28,901 bases of DNA from CABMGO01 sp964408125 (lineage in GTDB: Archaea; Nanobdellota; Nanobdellia; Pacearchaeales; GW2011-AR1). Position numbers and translations under genes: made by a program. This document shows, one piece after another, positions 7,279 through 16,163 of this stretch; positions within the stretch are counted from its first letter, which is position 1; each line of letters opens with the position of its first letter. The stretch is taken from the NCBI GenBank assembly GCA_964408125.1, contig CAYOYC010000007.1, forward strand, positions 1 to 28,901, read 5' to 3'. The notes under the pieces were generated by a model. The model was not told the DNA's origin. It ran no database searches and saw only the letters and a list, made by a program, of their open reading frames with translations.

Positions 7279-10200
7279 GGTTGGATGTTGTATTATGGGG
7301 GATGGTGCATCTATGATGACAACTAGAGAGTGTACTCAAACTGCTAATCAATACAGAATTACAAAGGATTTTAGACCGCTCGATATGAAAGGGTCTTGCG
7401 ATATATATTCTGACACATCTGCTGAAGGCGCATGTTTATCTGATTCTGGAGATTTTTCCGGGAAGAAAAATTGCATATTTACAACAAAAAACAAATGTGT
7501 TTCAAATAATAATGAATTTAAAAGAGAATATTTGTGCACATCTGAAGAACTAGATACTATTTGCCAGAGAACGGAAAAAACTTCGTGTTTTGGTGATGGG
7601 GTTTACTTTATAGATAGTTGTGGGAATAAGGCAAATATTTATGATTCAACAAAAACAGATAGTCTTGATTATTGGGAAAAAATAATTGCACCCTCTCAAT
7701 CTTGTATTGGAGATCCTACATCTTGTGGAAATTGTGATTATGCTACTGGAAGCATATGCACAAAATACTATAATGGAAAAGATATGGTTAAACCAAATAC
7801 TGGTGATTATTTGTGTAGAAATTTGAATTGTGCGAATGGAAAAAAACACGGTGAAAGTTGGTGTATTTCTGATTCAGAAACAAAGGATGGAAAATTTTCT
7901 GTTGGTTCGAGAAACTATGTTGCAACTTGTTTTGAGGGTGAAATAAAACTAAATGGATGTGCAGACTTCAATCAAGAAATTTGTGTTGAAAATAAAGGTG
8001 AGTGGGAATATACTGAGGCAATGTGCATTACTAACGATTGGCGTTCGTGTATTTATGCGAATGATGCGGATCACTATAGGGATATTAAAACAAAATGTGA
8101 TTTGCTTCCGCAATGTGTTATGTTTAATGAAATTCCCGAAAATGAAATTTACAAAGATTTGCCTGGCTTTAAAGAAATAGATAATAATGACCAGGGGAGG
8201 GCTGAAAAAGTGGGTGATGGTTCTAACAAGTACATAGCTCATTGTGTTCCTAAATATACTCCGGGTCTCCAATTTTGGAATACCCCTAGCGCAAAAATCA
8301 TTTCCTCTAAAAACCAAGTTGGCTCAAATACAAATTATGGAGGAAATAAACAAGAAACGGATGATACTTGTAGATTAGGAAGCTTTGTTTGTATATCACA
8401 TATTGAGATAGATGATGGACACAAAAGAGACAAGGAAAACCCAGAATGTAATTGGCAAGCAGCAAATCAAGAAAAACAAGAAGTTCCTTTAATGATGGAA
8501 GCACTAAATGAAAGATGTCGTTCTTTGGGGAGTTGTGGATTACAATATAATGTCCAAGAAAAATTAGGGGAAACAGGATTCTTTGTTAAAAGAACTCGTG
8601 TTGGTTCTAGTGGAGGGATGACTCTTAATTATACAACTGATGGATACTTTTTCTCTGATGCATATCTGGATAAACTTAAATTAAGGCAGGATTCTTATAT
8701 ATATGGATCTATTAATAAGCTATCTCAGTTAACAGAATTTTCAAATTATGCCGCTGATATAACTGATTCTCCTAGAATTGACTCTAATAATCAAATTTCT
8801 AATACATTTAAAATTGATGAAATAACTGGATTTAAAAATAAAAAGAACGCGGGTCTTGCACTCAGAAAAAAGGCTTGGTGGTTCATAGCTGGTGGACCCG
8901 TTGGATGGATTATTATGATTGTGATTATGATTGTTTCTCTCTTTCTAGGAAAAACTGAACATGTATATTACATCACAGAATTCAAATGTGAAGCATGGCA
9001 ACCTCCCCTAGTTGGAAGATGCGAAGAGTGTAACAATGATGTTCGTCCGTGTACGGAATATAAATGTAGAAGCATTGGTACAAATTGTCAGTATTTTGTT
9101 GAGAATGGGGAACCTGGATATTGCGCATCTTTAAATGATATATGGAGTGCGAAGATTGAACCTTGGAATGATATTCTCACAACGGGGAATAAATACATAA
9201 ATGTTTCAAGTTTCGGATTCAGGATTGTAAATGATAAACAAAATTCAAAAGAGGTTGACGCTTGGAAAATTATAAAGTTTGGTGTTATTACAGATAAAGA
9301 GGCAATCTGTAAAATAGACACAAATCACTCCATGAAGTTTGGGGAGATGAGATACACTATGATGTCCGATAGGGATTATTCTACAGGAAAGGTTGATGGA
9401 TTATCCCACTGGGTTGCAGTCTCTCCACACGTGACAACTGGGGATGATGAAGAAATTGATGCAAGCGTTACGATGCCTCCGATGAGAGAAGGGGATAATG
9501 AATATTATATTATATGCCAAAATTTTGCTGGTCAAGTAAATGATGCTCCGTTTGTGGTTTCTGTAAAACAAGCGGATGGGCCAGATCTAACACCCGCAAG
9601 AATTGTTAGAACGACTCCGCAGGATCAATCTTATATTCCTTTTAATTCTACTAATACAACAATATGGTTATACTTGAACGAACCCGCAGAGTGTAAATAT
9701 TCTTTGGAATATGACTATAATTACTTTGATGAAATGCCAAATAATTTCTCCTGTTTGACTGGGAAAGATCAGGGCTTTTATGGCGAGTGGCCATGTGCTA
9801 CTATTATAAATAATATAAGTGAAGACACAAAAATTTATATTAAATGCCGGGATCAACCAGAACTTGTTGAGACTGATCTTTACAAAAAAAACAGTGATAG
9901 AATTAGCTATGAATACAAAATATTCGCTTGCAAAGAAGGATTGAATATGGATTCCATATCACCTGTTGGGAATGTTGAAACAAATGGTTCTAGATCTATA
10001 AATCTCGAAGTCAAAACTTCTGGGTGTATTAATGATGGTCAGGCAGATTGTTTTTATAAACTTCCTTACTATGGAAATGCTTATTCGACTTTCTTTTATA
10101 CTGGGACAAATAGGCATACACAACCGTTGACGGGTTTGAGTTCTGGAGAGAAAACTGTTGTTGTTGAATGCCAAGATATTGCTGGGAACGTAGTCAATAA

Positions 10201-10504
10201 GGAAATAAATTTCACTGTATTTTTTGATGATTCTCCTCCTAAAGTAACAAGAATTTATGAAGAGAATAAGCGTATTATAATTGAAACTGACGAGAAATCA
10301 AGCTGCTCTGTAAATATGAATCAGACTAAGGGTTGCGATTTTGATATTTCGGGTTCGAATAATTTTGTGCTAAAACACATAATATCATTTAATGAAAAAT
10401 CCGATAAGCAGACTCTTTATTTGCGTTGTGAAGATGAAAAGAATAATAAACCATCTGGATGTACTCAAATAATTAAACTAGTGGGTTCAAAACAAAATGT
10501 ATAA
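6860..10504 (+). CDS. giant Cys-rich surface protein B1
   Basis: 1214 aa from the ATG at 6860; this start makes an ATGA overlap with A1 and is preferred to an ATG 21 nt upstream. An N-terminal hydrophobic signal or anchor (residues about 4-24) precedes a Cys-rich N-domain: C-C-K-E-T near residue 55, repeated C-Q-x-G-C-C motifs, H-G-E-S-W-C at 330-335, G-S-R-x-Y, C-A-D-F and C-R-S-L-G-S-C-G. A single strong hydrophobic segment sits at about 672-697. The C-domain opens with F-K-C-E-A-W-Q-P-P near 708 and contains Ig-like beta modules with N-E-P-A-E-C, K-C-R-D-Q-P and C-Q-D-I-A-G-N motifs and many N-x-S/T sequons. No catalytic motif is seen. Many paired cysteines imply a disulfide-stabilised extracellular protein. 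It is a full-length paralogue of B2 and of the split B3. The families are familiar from DPANN genomes but have no assigned function that I know of. Confidence 0.9.
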   Translation: MRRKIISILELTLVVLSVFAFSYFVSTNLPDVLENPSESKFIQFLTRPIIPVVSANPLLPSGCCKETISGAICQDMLLVDKNVCKTDLIGTGCGVVSECQRGCCYDSDSGICSLNSPRENCISNDGKWDASTTCEIPECQVGCCIMGDGASMMTTRECTQTANQYRITKDFRPLDMKGSCDIYSDTSAEGACLSDSGDFSGKKNCIFTTKNKCVSNNNEFKREYLCTSEELDTICQRTEKTSCFGDGVYFIDSCGNKANIYDSTKTDSLDYWEKIIAPSQSCIGDPTSCGNCDYATGSICTKYYNGKDMVKPNTGDYLCRNLNCANGKKHGESWCISDSETKDGKFSVGSRNYVATCFEGEIKLNGCADFNQEICVENKGEWEYTEAMCITNDWRSCIYANDADHYRDIKTKCDLLPQCVMFNEIPENEIYKDLPGFKEIDNNDQGRAEKVGDGSNKYIAHCVPKYTPGLQFWNTPSAKIISSKNQVGSNTNYGGNKQETDDTCRLGSFVCISHIEIDDGHKRDKENPECNWQAANQEKQEVPLMMEALNERCRSLGSCGLQYNVQEKLGETGFFVKRTRVGSSGGMTLNYTTDGYFFSDAYLDKLKLRQDSYIYGSINKLSQLTEFSNYAADITDSPRIDSNNQISNTFKIDEITGFKNKKNAGLALRKKAWWFIAGGPVGWIIMIVIMIVSLFLGKTEHVYYITEFKCEAWQPPLVGRCEECNNDVRPCTEYKCRSIGTNCQYFVENGEPGYCASLNDIWSAKIEPWNDILTTGNKYINVSSFGFRIVNDKQNSKEVDAWKIIKFGVITDKEAICKIDTNHSMKFGEMRYTMMSDRDYSTGKVDGLSHWVAVSPHVTTGDDEEIDASVTMPPMREGDNEYYIICQNFAGQVNDAPFVVSVKQADGPDLTPARIVRTTPQDQSYIPFNSTNTTIWLYLNEPAECKYSLEYDYNYFDEMPNNFSCLTGKDQGFYGEWPCATIINNISEDTKIYIKCRDQPELVETDLYKKNSDRISYEYKIFACKEGLNMDSISPVGNVETNGSRSINLEVKTSGCINDGQADCFYKLPYYGNAYSTFFYTGTNRHTQPLTGLSSGEKTVVVECQDIAGNVVNKEINFTVFFDDSPPKVTRIYEENKRIIIETDEKSSCSVNMNQTKGCDFDISGSNNFVLKHIISFNEKSDKQTLYLRCEDEKNNKPSGCTQIIKLVGSKQNV
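9308..9340 (+). repeat. 33-bp identical patch shared by B1 and B2 (copy 1)
   Basis: Identical to 14042-14074, within otherwise diverged parts of the two large genes. A second patch of 36 bp (9496-9531 = 14224-14259) lies nearby. Silent positions are identical too, so these may be remnants of small gene-conversion tracts. Confidence 0.7.
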
Positions 10505-11261
10505 AAATAAAAGTGGTCAAGTAACAATATTTATTATTGTCGGGTTAATTCTCGCTTTTACAATACTAGCTATTGCCTACTTTGGTGGATGGATTAAGAA
10601 TGATAATCTTTCTACTGAAAATCCTACAGCTTATATGAAGAACTGCATTCTTGACTCCATAAAAAAAAGTGAAAATATTATCTTAGAATCTAATACATAT
10701 CCTCAGTTTAATTCTTATAATTACATTTTGTATAACCAGGAAAAGATTCCGTATTTATGTACTGTGTCTGAATTCTATAACCCATGCATTCCTCAGGATT
10801 CTGCTTTTTTTACAAGAGTAAAAAAAATCATGGAAAATATGATTGCAGTAGATACCCAAAATTGTTTAAATAAGATGTATAAAGACTTTGACAAGAGCGG
10901 GTATGATGTTCAGAACAAACCCGGAGAACTTGTGCTTGAGATTTTCCCTGAATATATTTCGGTAAGAATAAATGAAACTGTATATGCAAAAAAAGACTAT
11001 GACTCTTATTCTTTCTCGGAGTTTGAATCTATTTACTACACAAAACTATATGACATGCTCAAACTCACACAAACTATTGTTAATTATGAATCTACTTATT
11101 GTGAATTCAATAAACTTAATTGGATGAAATCATATAATGATATAATTATCTCCACAACTACAACTTCTGACTCTACAAAGGTTTATACATTACAAGATAG
11201 ATTAACAGATAGAAAAATTAAATTTGCAATTAAAACTTGCGTATTACCTGCTGGAATATGA
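10497..11261 (+). CDS. pilin-like surface protein A2
   Basis: A 254-aa paralogue of A1 with the same length and no gaps. It has the N-terminal K-S-G-Q-V-T-I-F-I-I-V hydrophobic helix, Cys at 50, 88, 97 and 123, and the C-terminal 27 residues identical to A1 because they lie in the 499-bp repeat. The middle of the two proteins has diverged at many positions while the cysteines and the P-Y-L-C-T-V-S-E-F-Y block are kept. That fits purifying selection on a folded extracellular domain. It starts 8 nt inside the end of B1 and its stop forms ATGA with B2, so B1-A2-B2 is one translationally coupled run. It is inferred to be membrane-anchored or assembled through the N-terminal helix. Confidence 0.85.
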   Translation: MYKNKSGQVTIFIIVGLILAFTILAIAYFGGWIKNDNLSTENPTAYMKNCILDSIKKSENIILESNTYPQFNSYNYILYNQEKIPYLCTVSEFYNPCIPQDSAFFTRVKKIMENMIAVDTQNCLNKMYKDFDKSGYDVQNKPGELVLEIFPEYISVRINETVYAKKDYDSYSFSEFESIYYTKLYDMLKLTQTIVNYESTYCEFNKLNWMKSYNDIIISTTTTSDSTKVYTLQDRLTDRKIKFAIKTCVLPAGI

Positions 11262-11676
11262 GAAGAAAAATAATTTCAATATTGGAATTAACTCTAGTTG
11301 TACTTTCGGTTTTTGCATTTTCATATTTTGTTAGTACTAATTTGCCAGATGTTTTAGAAAATCCGTCTGAATCAAAATTCATACAATTTTTAACTAGGCC
11401 AATAATTCCCGTTGTTTCTGCAAATCCTCTTCTGCCTTCAGGATGTTGTAAGGAGACTATTAGTGGTGCAATTTGCCAAGATATGTTGTTAGTTGATAAA
11501 AATGTATGTAAAACTGATTTAATTGGAACTGGATGTGGCGTTGTCTCAGAGTGTCAGAGGGGTTGCTGTTATGATTCTGATTCTGGAATATGCTCTTTAA
11601 ACTCTCCTAGGGAAAATTGTATTTCTAATGATGGGAAATGGGATGCAAGCACTACTTGTGAGATACCAGAATGTCA
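11178..11676 (+). repeat. 499-bp direct repeat, copy 2
   Basis: Second copy of the repeat at 6780-7278, in the same orientation. It covers the end of A2, the A2/B2 overlap and the start of B2. Recombination between the copies would remove 4398 bp and leave one intact A-B pair (A1 joined to B2). Confidence 0.93.
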
Positions 11677-14600
11677 AATTGGGTGTTGCATTATGGGAGA
11701 TGGTGCATCTATGATGACAACTAGAGAGTGTTCAAGAGTTTCTGGTGAATTGAAACTTGAAAAAAATTTTAAACCATTAGACAGTCGTGGTTCGTGTGAT
11801 TCTTATGCTGAACTAACCGATGAGGGTGCATGTCTCTCTCAGAGCGATGATTTTTCTAAACAAAAGAATTGTATTTTTACAACAAAGGCAAACTGCAATG
11901 GAGAAAATCAAGAATTCAAGAAAGGATATCTATGTACATCAAAAGAACTCGGAACAAATTGTGCATTGACAGAAAAAACTACTTGCTTTAATGATAAAGT
12001 TTATTTTATAGATAGTTGTGAAAACAGAGCTAATATATATGATTCTTTTAAGGGTAAAAACCAAACTTATTGGGAAAAAGTAGTCTTGCCGAGCAATTCC
12101 TGTTCTGGCCCTGCAGATTTTTGTGGAAATTGCCAATATAACGAGGGGAGTATTTGCGCTAAATATATCTTCGGAACAAGTTTGGTTAAACCGCAAATGG
12201 GAAATAATGTTTGTAAAAATTTAAATTGTGTAAATGGAAGAAAACACGGTGAGAGTTGGTGCGTTTCGGATTCAACTTTTCCTGATGAATCAATTTCAAA
12301 TTCTGTTGGTTCTAGAAGTTATGTTGCAACTTGTTTTGAAGGCGAAATAAGGTTAGATGGGTGTGCGGATTTTAATCAGGAAATTTGTATTGAAAATAAA
12401 GACAGTTCAACAAAAAAGAGTGAAGCTATGTGTATAATAAACGATTGGCGTTCATGTATTTATGCAAATGATGCAGATAGTTATTCTAAGGTGGAATCTA
12501 AATGTTCTTCGCTTCCACAATGTATTATGTTCAACGACATTGAAGGGAATGAAAAATATGCTAACCTTCCTGGATTTAAGGAAATAGACAATGAGTTACA
12601 AGGAAGGGCCGGTGATGTGGGCAAGGGAATGAATGAAATAATGACGTACTGTGTACCCCGATTTACACCTGGATATCAATTTTGGACAAGCACATCTTCA
12701 GCTTCTTCTGGGGGGAGACTCACATCAAGTGCCGGTTATGGCGGGAGTTTATCTGAGACAAATAGCTTATGCGGTTTGGGAACATTTACTTGTATTTCCC
12801 ACATAGAAACAACTTCGTCTATGGCTGGTGGTTCTTCCTCTGTTGATAAAGAAAATCCAGAATGCAATTGGCAAGCGGTTGATCAAACAAAACAAAAAGT
12901 TTCTCTTATGATGGATGGATTAAATGACAGATGTCGTTCTTTGGGAAGTTGCGGAATACAATATAATGTTCAGGGGGAATTGGGAAGGAGTGGTTTTGAA
13001 GTTAATAGAATTTATATTGATAAAAAGGGTAAATCTAAAGAGGGATATACAACTGAAGGATATAATGTTTCTCAGAGTTTTTTAAAAAATGATTTGAAGA
13101 AAGATCAGACTGGTAATATTTTTGGTAAAGTTAGTAATTTAGAAGAATTAACAAAATGGGAGAACGGGGCATCTATGCTGAGCGCATTTGGTTCAGAAGC
13201 TGGTTCTTCTGGGTCTATGATTTCGGGAGCATTTGGTGGCGAAACGAATGTTGGCGGTGGACCAAGTGTTGCAATGGGAGTCGGAGCGGTGGGGTCTTTA
13301 GCTGGACTTGGGATGCTGGCGACGGCTCCGGCAAAGGGAGCAGTTGCTGGGGTAGGTTATGGGATATTCACGACTTTTGCATTTGCAGCTGCCGCATTTA
13401 TGTTGGGTTCATTTATTGGAAGTATGATGGCGAGAGGACAACCACCCGGAGAAGCTGCTGTTACAATTGCTATGTGGGCTGGCGGAGTAACGGCCGCACT
13501 CGCTTTAACAGCTGGAATTGGTGCAATGAGTGTTGGTACCGGAGGAGGACTTATGGCTGCGGGTGCAGCTACGGCGGGAGCGTCCTTGGGGAGTTTTGGC
13601 TCTGTTGTATCTGCTCTTTGCGCAATCCCTGCTATCTGTATAGTTATTGCAATAATCGCAATCGTATATATGCTATTCACAGAGGGGGTAGATCATGAAT
13701 ATTATATAACGGAATTTAAATGTGAAGCATGGCAACCACCATTAGTTGGAAAATGTGAAGAATGTAATAATGATGTTCGTCCTTGTTCAGAATATAAATG
13801 TAAAAGTACGGGAAATAATTGTCAATATTTTGTTGAAAATGGAGAGCCTGGATATTGTGCAACCCTAAATGACATATGGAATGCGAAGATTGAACCATGG
13901 AAAGAAATACTTACACCTGAAAATGAATATGCAAACGTCTCGAGTTTTGGTTTTAAGATTGAAAATAAAAAGAATAATGAAAAAGCTGTTAATGCATGGG
14001 AACCCGTTGCGTTTGGTATTATCACAGATAAAGAGGCGATTTGTAAAATAGACACAAATCACTCCATGAAGTTTGAAGAGATGAGATACGTAATGTCTTC
14101 TGAGTTGAATTATGCAACTGGAAAGATTGATGGTAAACATCATGGAATAGCTTTATCTCCACATGCTATAATCGGAAGTTCTAATGAAAACATTGCAACA
14201 ACCTTACCGATGAGAGAGGGCGCTAATGAATATTATATTATATGCCAAAATTTTGCTGGCTTAGTAAATGATGCTCCGTTTGTGGTTCAAATAAAACAAT
14301 CTGATGGTCCGGATTTGACGGCTCCGTTGATTACACGGATTGCTCCAGAAAATAATGCTTACCTTGCACTCAACTCAACAGATTTGAATTTATTTATGTA
14401 CTTAAATGAACCAGCGGAATGTAGATATTCATTTGAATCTTATAATAGCGGATGGGAGAATTCGGAAAATGGTGCGGTTTCCATTACTCAAGTACCCGAG
14501 CAGGACATAAGTATTGAAGCATATCCGGATGCGGTTGTTGAAAACCCTAACTCTATGCCTATGACTTGTGTAACTAGTCCTTCTATGGGCTTTTATGGAG

Positions 14601-15304
14601 AGTGGATGTGCGCCGCGTTTATTACAAATTACACTGCCAATAAAAAATTATATATTGAATGTAAGGACCAGCCAGGATTAATTGAATCTGGGATGAAAAG
14701 AAGAAATATTGTTAAGAAAGAATATAGCGCTAATATTTGTGAGACAGGGTTATATATAAATTCAATTGAGCCCAATGGAAATGTTGAATTAAATTCAAAC
14801 ACTTCTGTAGAATTAAAGATAAAAACAGAAGGGTGTATTAATAATGGTGATGCTGTGTGTAGTTTTAGATTTCCCTATTATGGAAATATTTATTCGACCA
14901 TGCTGATTACTGGAAATAAAACACATATACAACCACTTACCTCGCTAGGGCAAGGGACAAAAGATGTTGATGTTGTTTGTGAAGATATTGCTGGGAATAA
15001 AGCAGAAGCGCACACTAGTTTCACAATTTTTATTGATGATAAACCTCCTGTTATTTCCAGAATCTTTATAGACAGTGGAAGTCTGGTATTAAATACAGAT
15101 GAAGACGCAGAATGCCTTTCTGCCATAAATAATGAAAGCTTGGGTTGTGATTTTGGATTTGAAAATGCGATTGGGCAATATTCTACGAAACATACTCTTA
15201 AAATAAATGGAGGTGATATCTTTTATATAAAATGCAGAGACAAATATGGGAATTTACCATTGTCTGGCTGCACCCAAATATTGAGATTAAGCGATTTGGA
15301 ATAG
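11258..15304 (+). CDS. giant Cys-rich surface protein B2 with an enlarged membrane module
   Basis: 1348 aa from the ATG at 11258 (ATGA overlap with A2). Residues 1-139 are identical to B1. The rest follows the same order: Cys-rich N-domain with H-G-E-S-W-C, G-S-R-S-Y and C-A-D-F, the C-R-S-L-G-S-C-G block, then the central membrane module, then F-K-C-E-A-W-Q-P-P and Ig-like modules ending with C-E-D-I-A-G-N and D-D-K-P-P-V-I. It differs in the centre: residues about 645-808 form a Gly/Ala-rich hydrophobic region with probably four or five membrane-spanning stretches, against one in B1. An extra segment near 1070-1110, rich in Glu and Ser, is also absent from B1. It ends the first part of the operon; a promoter-like box separates it from A3. 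Confidence 0.9.
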   Translation: MRRKIISILELTLVVLSVFAFSYFVSTNLPDVLENPSESKFIQFLTRPIIPVVSANPLLPSGCCKETISGAICQDMLLVDKNVCKTDLIGTGCGVVSECQRGCCYDSDSGICSLNSPRENCISNDGKWDASTTCEIPECQIGCCIMGDGASMMTTRECSRVSGELKLEKNFKPLDSRGSCDSYAELTDEGACLSQSDDFSKQKNCIFTTKANCNGENQEFKKGYLCTSKELGTNCALTEKTTCFNDKVYFIDSCENRANIYDSFKGKNQTYWEKVVLPSNSCSGPADFCGNCQYNEGSICAKYIFGTSLVKPQMGNNVCKNLNCVNGRKHGESWCVSDSTFPDESISNSVGSRSYVATCFEGEIRLDGCADFNQEICIENKDSSTKKSEAMCIINDWRSCIYANDADSYSKVESKCSSLPQCIMFNDIEGNEKYANLPGFKEIDNELQGRAGDVGKGMNEIMTYCVPRFTPGYQFWTSTSSASSGGRLTSSAGYGGSLSETNSLCGLGTFTCISHIETTSSMAGGSSSVDKENPECNWQAVDQTKQKVSLMMDGLNDRCRSLGSCGIQYNVQGELGRSGFEVNRIYIDKKGKSKEGYTTEGYNVSQSFLKNDLKKDQTGNIFGKVSNLEELTKWENGASMLSAFGSEAGSSGSMISGAFGGETNVGGGPSVAMGVGAVGSLAGLGMLATAPAKGAVAGVGYGIFTTFAFAAAAFMLGSFIGSMMARGQPPGEAAVTIAMWAGGVTAALALTAGIGAMSVGTGGGLMAAGAATAGASLGSFGSVVSALCAIPAICIVIAIIAIVYMLFTEGVDHEYYITEFKCEAWQPPLVGKCEECNNDVRPCSEYKCKSTGNNCQYFVENGEPGYCATLNDIWNAKIEPWKEILTPENEYANVSSFGFKIENKKNNEKAVNAWEPVAFGIITDKEAICKIDTNHSMKFEEMRYVMSSELNYATGKIDGKHHGIALSPHAIIGSSNENIATTLPMREGANEYYIICQNFAGLVNDAPFVVQIKQSDGPDLTAPLITRIAPENNAYLALNSTDLNLFMYLNEPAECRYSFESYNSGWENSENGAVSITQVPEQDISIEAYPDAVVENPNSMPMTCVTSPSMGFYGEWMCAAFITNYTANKKLYIECKDQPGLIESGMKRRNIVKKEYSANICETGLYINSIEPNGNVELNSNTSVELKIKTEGCINNGDAVCSFRFPYYGNIYSTMLITGNKTHIQPLTSLGQGTKDVDVVCEDIAGNKAEAHTSFTIFIDDKPPVISRIFIDSGSLVLNTDEDAECLSAINNESLGCDFGFENAIGQYSTKHTLKINGGDIFYIKCRDKYGNLPLSGCTQILRLSDLE
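13190..13690 (+). other. Gly/Ala-rich multi-helix insert within B2
   Basis: This coding segment is visibly richer in G and C than its surroundings because it is built from Gly and Ala codons. It encodes a run of hydrophobic helices (for example V-G-A-V-G-S-L-A-G-L-G-M-L-A and I-C-I-V-I-A-I-I-A-I-V-Y-M-L). B1 has a single helix at the same place and the split B3 C-half has two shorter hydrophobic stretches, so the position is conserved but the content is not. Confidence 0.75.
14042..14074 (+). repeat. 33-bp identical patch shared by B1 and B2 (copy 2)
   Basis: Partner of 9308-9340. The nearby 36-bp patch 14224-14259 matches 9496-9531. Confidence 0.7.
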
Positions 15305-15307
15305 TAG

Positions 15308-15315
15308 TTTTTATA
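15308..15315 (+). promoter_or_regulatory. internal TATA box before A3
   Basis: TTTTTATA is centred 27.5 nt before the ATG at 15339, in the only sizeable gap (34 nt) of the surface operon. It suggests that the A3-B3 part can be transcribed separately from A1-B1-A2-B2. The octamer is the same one used at 4650 and 24543/24553. Confidence 0.5.
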
Positions 15316-15338
15316 AAGGATAGTTTATTAAAAATAAC

Positions 15339-16163
15339 ATGAGTGTGATACAAAAAAGAATACTTGGTTTGAATCATTTCTATAATACAAATTTAAACAG
15401 AAATGGTTCAAAAAGAGGTCAGGTAACTATATTCATTATTGTTGCGATTATCATTGTTGCCGTTATTTTATTTTCTTACTTTTATTTGTATCCAAAGTTT
15501 TTTTCACAGGCAGATAGTAGACCTATGTTAGATAGGTGCATTCAGGATGAAATGGAAAGACAAGTTAATCAATTAAGTTTGAGTGCTGGCTTATTGGGCT
15601 CTGATTTTAATACGATGTATATGGATGAGAATATTAGTTTTGTTTGTTATACGAATGAATTTTACAAACCTGGAGTTGTTTTGCATCCATTTTTAAAAAA
15701 CGATTTTGAGAATTCCTTGTCAAGAGTTATGGCTCCAGTGATACAGGATTGCTATGATCGTGCTATTGATGAGTTGGTTGCTAGGGGAAATGATGTTATA
15801 TCTGGAAACATAAAATCTAACTTAACTATAGACATGAATGGAATTAATATTTTAATAGATGCTCCTACGTCGATAACTAATAGCGATGGAAGTGGAAAAA
15901 TAATTAAAAATTTTAATGTTAATTTGCCTTCAAACATTTATACAATATTAATGATTGCAAATTCTATATTGCAATTTGAATCTTCGTATGGTGATTCTGA
16001 TGTTTCGAGCTTTATGTTTTATTATCCTAATTTGAATGTCCAAAAAATAAGAAGAGATGATAGTGTAAAAATATATATAATAACAGATAAAAAAGATATT
16101 AAATACAGGTTTGCTACAAGAAGTTATGCTTGGCCAGCTGGTTATGGGAGTTTAAATGGATAA
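15339..16163 (+). CDS. pilin-like surface protein A3
   Basis: A 274-aa distant paralogue of A1 and A2. It has a longer polar N-terminus of about 24 residues, then K-R-G-Q-V-T-I-F-I-I-V and a hydrophobic helix of about 22 residues. The extracellular part keeps three cysteines at equivalent places (L-D-R-C-I-Q, F-V-C-Y-T-N-E-F-Y-K-P, Q-D-C-Y) and the F-E-S-S-Y motif that matches Y-E-S-T in A1 and A2. It ends in W-P-A-G-Y-G-S-L-N-G, comparable to the L-P-A-G-I end of the others. It lacks the extra Cys pair of A1 and A2. It overlaps the following large gene by 8 nt. If Q is the first mature residue, the leader is unusually long for a prepilin; an ATG closer to K-R-G-Q is not present. Confidence 0.83.
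   Translation: MSVIQKRILGLNHFYNTNLNRNGSKRGQVTIFIIVAIIIVAVILFSYFYLYPKFFSQADSRPMLDRCIQDEMERQVNQLSLSAGLLGSDFNTMYMDENISFVCYTNEFYKPGVVLHPFLKNDFENSLSRVMAPVIQDCYDRAIDELVARGNDVISGNIKSNLTIDMNGINILIDAPTSITNSDGSGKIIKNFNVNLPSNIYTILMIANSILQFESSYGDSDVSSFMFYYPNLNVQKIRRDDSVKIYIITDKKDIKYRFATRSYAWPAGYGSLNG

Noticed and set aside
6780..11676. Repeat as an insertion sequence or transposon end
   Set aside because: There is no transposase, no inverted termini and no target duplication; the repeat lies within homologous genes in the same frame, so duplication and conversion explain it.
13357..13680. A 107-aa minus-strand frame rich in Ala, Ile and Pro
   Set aside because: Antisense of the Gly/Ala module of B2; no promoter or start context.
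13156..13698. A 180-aa frame on the plus strand rich in Trp, Cys and Gly
   Set aside because: It is the shifted reading of the Gly/Ala-codon-rich membrane module of B2; the B2 frame has homology on both sides and continues through it.
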